Source of the DNA: JAFDZW01 sp964404255 | GTDB lineage: Bacteria; Bacteroidota; Ignavibacteria; Palsa-1295 | DNA length: 64,000 bases | Direction of reading: 5' to 3' | Assembly (NCBI GenBank): GCA_964404255.1 | Contig: CAYOJJ010000001.1 | Coordinates: 124,001-188,000 of the forward strand | Shown: one piece after another, positions 62,168 to 64,000 of the stretch | How positions within the stretch are numbered: position 1 is the first letter of the stretch | Layout: each line of letters starts with the position of its first letter | Notes under the pieces: model-generated | Database searches by the model: none | Told to the model about the DNA's origin: nothing | The model's input: only the letters and a program-made list of their open reading frames with translations | Position numbers and translations under genes: made by a program

Positions 62168-62197
62168 TTGCAATTCGCGAAAAATGTGTTATATTTG
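62168..62197 (+). promoter_or_regulatory. mraZ promoter (TTG / TAnnTTTG type)
   Basis: TTG (62168-62170) and TATATTTG (62190-62197) are separated by 19 bases, a full match to the Bacteroidota primary-sigma promoter. Transcription should start near 62204, giving a leader of about 165 bases before mraZ. Confidence 0.75.
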
Positions 62198-62208
62198 TAT
62201 CTATAGAG

Positions 62209-62223
62209 TGGGAAAAAGTGGGA
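62209..62223 (+). promoter_or_regulatory. MraZ operator (two TGGGA repeats)
   Basis: TGGGA (62209-62213) and TGGGA (62219-62223) are direct repeats spaced by 5 bases (one helical turn), the arrangement reported for MraZ binding boxes (TGGGN repeats with N5 spacers). They lie just after the predicted start point, suited to autorepression. Confidence 0.75.
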
Positions 62224-62371
62224 GCATCTTCGACTTTTTAAGTTGTTGTGGCTTAGAGTGAGGGGGCAAAGATACTCTATGCACGGCTTGTGAGGTGTTC
62301 CCATCCCCACTTTATTTAAGAAGCAACCCTGCCCCGGCCAGCTTCAAGATGATGATGCGAAACCAGAACTG

Positions 62372-62830
62372 ATGTCTTCGTTCAAAGGCAGTGATATTTA
62401 CTCCGTAGATGCCAAGGGACGCGTAAGCATTCCTTCAAAGATGCGGCGAAACATTACACCCGAAGCCAAGCTAACCTTTGTGGTTACCCGTGGCTTTGAG
62501 AAGTGCCTCTATGGCTATCCCCTTGACGAATGGCAGAAGCTCGAAACCAGCATTAAAACCCTCGATCAGACCAGTGAGCAAGACCGGTTCTCAATGCGAA
62601 TGTTGCTCCAATGGAGCGAGGAATTAATGCTCGACAGTCAATACCGGCTCCTGATACCCCGCGCCTTGCTTGATTACGCTGAGATAAAGAAAGAAGTCTA
62701 TATCATCGGTGTGCTCGATCACGTGGAGCTTTGGGACCCAACGAACTTCAAACGCTATCTCGACTCGATGAAAAAGAGCTACGAGAGCGTTGCCGAATCC
62801 GTCCTCGGATTCCGGGCTCAGGAAGCCTGA
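62372..62830 (+). CDS. mraZ: Transcriptional regulator MraZ
   Basis: A 152-aa protein with two AbrB-like swapped-hairpin domains. Landmarks: FKGSDIYSVDAKGRVSIPSK at the N-terminus, then FVVTRGFEKCLYGYPLDEW, and in the second half YRLLIPRALLDYAEIKKEV and VIIGVLDHVELW-like VYIIGVLDHVELWDP. MraZ binds repeats in its own promoter and controls the dcw (division and cell wall) cluster. The ATG overlaps the stop of a 7-codon upstream ORF (TGATG). Confidence 0.97.
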   Translation: MSSFKGSDIYSVDAKGRVSIPSKMRRNITPEAKLTFVVTRGFEKCLYGYPLDEWQKLETSIKTLDQTSEQDRFSMRMLLQWSEELMLDSQYRLLIPRALLDYAEIKKEVYIIGVLDHVELWDPTNFKRYLDSMKKSYESVAESVLGFRAQEA

Positions 62831-62911
62831 GTTACCGGCGCCGTTGCTCATTGAAAACCGGCGTATCCCGAGACGATCGAACCCCGATCTCCTACTACGG
62901 TGACTTAGACG

Positions 62912-63853
62912 GTGGATACTCAGGAATACCATATTCCCGTGCTGGCCGAAGAGGCCACCGAAGCGCTGATCACGAAAGTGGATGGCACCTACGTCGATGC
63001 TACCCTGGGTGGTGGAGGATATAGTGAGCGTATACTGAAGAAGCTTTCTGCTTCCGGCAGGCTCATTGCATTCGATACCGATACCCATGCGATTGATTTC
63101 GCCTCCAAACGGCTGGCTGCTTACGGCGAACGGTTCACGATCGTCAGAGAGAATTTCGGAGACCTGAAAAAAGGTCTCGAGAGTGTTTCCATCGCGAACA
63201 TAGATGGTATCGTCTATGATCTTGGCGTTTCCAGCCATCAGTTCGATACGACGAGTATCGGCCTAAGCTACCGTCATGAAAGCGAACTCGATATGCGGCT
63301 CGATAGCAGGCTCGCTCAATCGGCAAACGATATTATTGCCGGTTATAGCGAATCCGAATTAGCCGATATCTTCTGGAAGTATGGCGAAGAGCCGAGCTCA
63401 AGAAGAATCGCATACCGCATCGTTCGCCGCCGAGCCGAAGCACCGATCACCACCACTACCGAGCTTGCTGCCATTATTGGCGAAGGCATTCGCGAAGATA
63501 AGCGCAATGCCGTTCTCTCAAGAATTTTTCAGGCCTTGAGAATCGAGGTCAATGACGAATTAGGGATGCTACGCCGTTCGCTCGAGCAGGCGCTCGAAGT
63601 CCTTAACCCTGGCGGACGTCTTGTCGTCGTCAGCTACCACTCACTCGAGGACCGCATCGTCAAAGATCTTTTTAATACCGAGGCAAAGCCGAAGGCCGAA
63701 CCGGGAAGCGCTGCTTTCCTTCGCCAGACGGTCGATCTCTCGAAAGCCCGCTTACGGCTTATTACCACTAAACCGGTAACCCCATCGGAGCAAGAGATCG
63801 CAACGAATGTACGAGCTCGAAGCGCTAAGATGCGCGTGAGCGAAAAGATTTAA
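62912..63853 (+). CDS. rsmH: 16S rRNA (cytosine(1402)-N(4))-methyltransferase
   Basis: A 313-aa enzyme with GTG start. It methylates C1402 in the ribosomal P site. Motifs: YHIPVLAEEATEAL (N-terminal), TYVDATLGGGGYSERIL (SAM motif I), YDLGVSSHQFD, and the C-terminal FQALRIEVNDELGMLRRSLE and SYHSLEDRIVKDLF. Gene order mraZ-rsmH is standard for the dcw cluster. The 81-base gap to mraZ has no clear SD for the GTG. Confidence 0.97.
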   Translation: MDTQEYHIPVLAEEATEALITKVDGTYVDATLGGGGYSERILKKLSASGRLIAFDTDTHAIDFASKRLAAYGERFTIVRENFGDLKKGLESVSIANIDGIVYDLGVSSHQFDTTSIGLSYRHESELDMRLDSRLAQSANDIIAGYSESELADIFWKYGEEPSSRRIAYRIVRRRAEAPITTTTELAAIIGEGIREDKRNAVLSRIFQALRIEVNDELGMLRRSLEQALEVLNPGGRLVVVSYHSLEDRIVKDLFNTEAKPKAEPGSAAFLRQTVDLSKARLRLITTKPVTPSEQEIATNVRARSAKMRVSEKI

Positions 63854-63857
63854 GCTA

Positions 63858-64000
63858 ATGACACCGATAGCCTATACCCCGCGGATGAAGACGCCCGCCG
63901 AGCAGAATATGCTGGGGAATCAGGCACGCCCATACCAGTCGCCGGCGGCTGTGCGTATCGAAGCAGAACCGGAAGTACCTACGGCAGTAAAAACCGAAAA
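63858..64000 (+). CDS. Partial gene after rsmH, ftsL position
   Basis: ATG 63858 opens a frame that runs past the window edge (47 codons seen). It begins 4 bases after the rsmH stop. The visible part is polar and Pro/Ala-rich (MTPIAYTPRMKTPAEQNMLG), with no membrane helix yet. The location is that of ftsL, but the sequence shown cannot confirm it. Confidence 0.5.
   Translation, partial: MTPIAYTPRMKTPAEQNMLGNQARPYQSPAAVRIEAEPEVPTAVKTE

Larger units (their letters stand above)
61886..62371. other. AT-rich intergenic region between rpmH and mraZ
   Basis: The only gap above 300 bases. It contains the rpmH SD and promoter region, one match to the DnaA box (TGTGAATAA, 61998-62006), a 10-bp-spaced direct repeat CCAAAAT (62021-62027 and 62031-62037), an 8-bp inverted repeat TTTACCAA/TTGGTAAA (62106-62113 and 62122-62129), and a strongly AT-rich stretch from about 62000 to 62200. 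The mraZ promoter, MraZ operator and a 5' leader with a 7-codon ORF (MMMRNQN, 62349-62372) occupy the right side. Confidence 0.7.

Noticed and set aside
61987..62261. Two overlapping frames of 65-84 codons in the rpmH-mraZ gap
   Set aside because: They cover promoter and operator elements, have low-complexity products and no start signal.

Overview
The window looks like a chromosomal segment of a Gram-negative bacterium of the Bacteroidota/Chlorobiota/Ignavibacteriota (FCB) assemblage; a Kapabacteria- or Ignavibacteria-like lineage is my best guess and is not proven. The grounds are seven secreted proteins with C-terminal type IX secretion (T9SS type A) sorting domains, signal peptides that nearly always leave an N-terminal Gln, promoters with the TTG / TAnnTTTG architecture, mostly weak Shine-Dalgarno sites, and a cbb3 oxidase operon. 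No phage, IS element, integrase cassette or CRISPR array was found. The genome is compact: only one gap exceeds 300 bases (61886-62371).

Layout. 1-7276 (minus strand): an accessory operon-like run (serine hydrolase cut by the left edge, AraC regulator, EamA half-transporter, DUF985 cupin, methyltransferase), two tandem secreted proteins related to the C-terminal part of DUF2723/GT117 proteins, a small TfoX-like protein and a VWA protein. 7512-16405 (plus): two T9SS surface proteins and an M16 peptidase, bounded by strong terminators. 16471-20453 (minus): purD, ppx/gppA, prmA and a lipoprotein glutaminyl cyclase. A pirin gene with a structured leader follows. 21383-29829 (minus): a ten-gene cbb3 oxidase and assembly operon (diheme cytochrome lipoprotein, ccoN, ccoO, ccoI, SafE-like, CcoG-like, and four unrecognised small membrane proteins) with its own promoter. 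30112-42746: a membrane HExxH protein, a T9SS-tagged serine hydrolase divergent from a LuxR regulator, tRNA-Leu(UAA), der, envelope proteins, two tandem DUF1573-cytochrome c fusions, two tandem CSDAGVC-type outer membrane proteins, an ATP-grasp-like protein and a CorC/HlyC-type CBS protein. 42879-51698 (plus): three tandem giant T9SS proteins with propeller-like heads and one, five and five cysteine-paired Ig-like repeats. 51731-64000: citrate synthase, a STAS protein with an extreme acidic tail, a BNR-type T9SS protein, rpsT, a TlpA thioredoxin, a 7TM-HD phosphohydrolase, xerD, yidD-rnpA-rpmH, and after the AT-rich gap the start of the dcw cluster (mraZ, rsmH and a truncated gene in the ftsL position).

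How the genes work together. Envelope biology dominates: T9SS cargo, lipoproteins, outer membrane barrels, TlpA/DUF1573/cytochrome c redox proteins and the high-affinity oxidase with its copper ATPase. The glutaminyl cyclase fits the exported proteins, most of which are predicted to begin with Gln after signal peptidase cleavage. Four separate tandem duplications (two TPR-like, two DUF1573-cytochrome, two barrel, three repeat giants) show that local gene amplification is common here. The mraZ promoter carries a clear two-repeat MraZ operator just downstream of the predicted start point.
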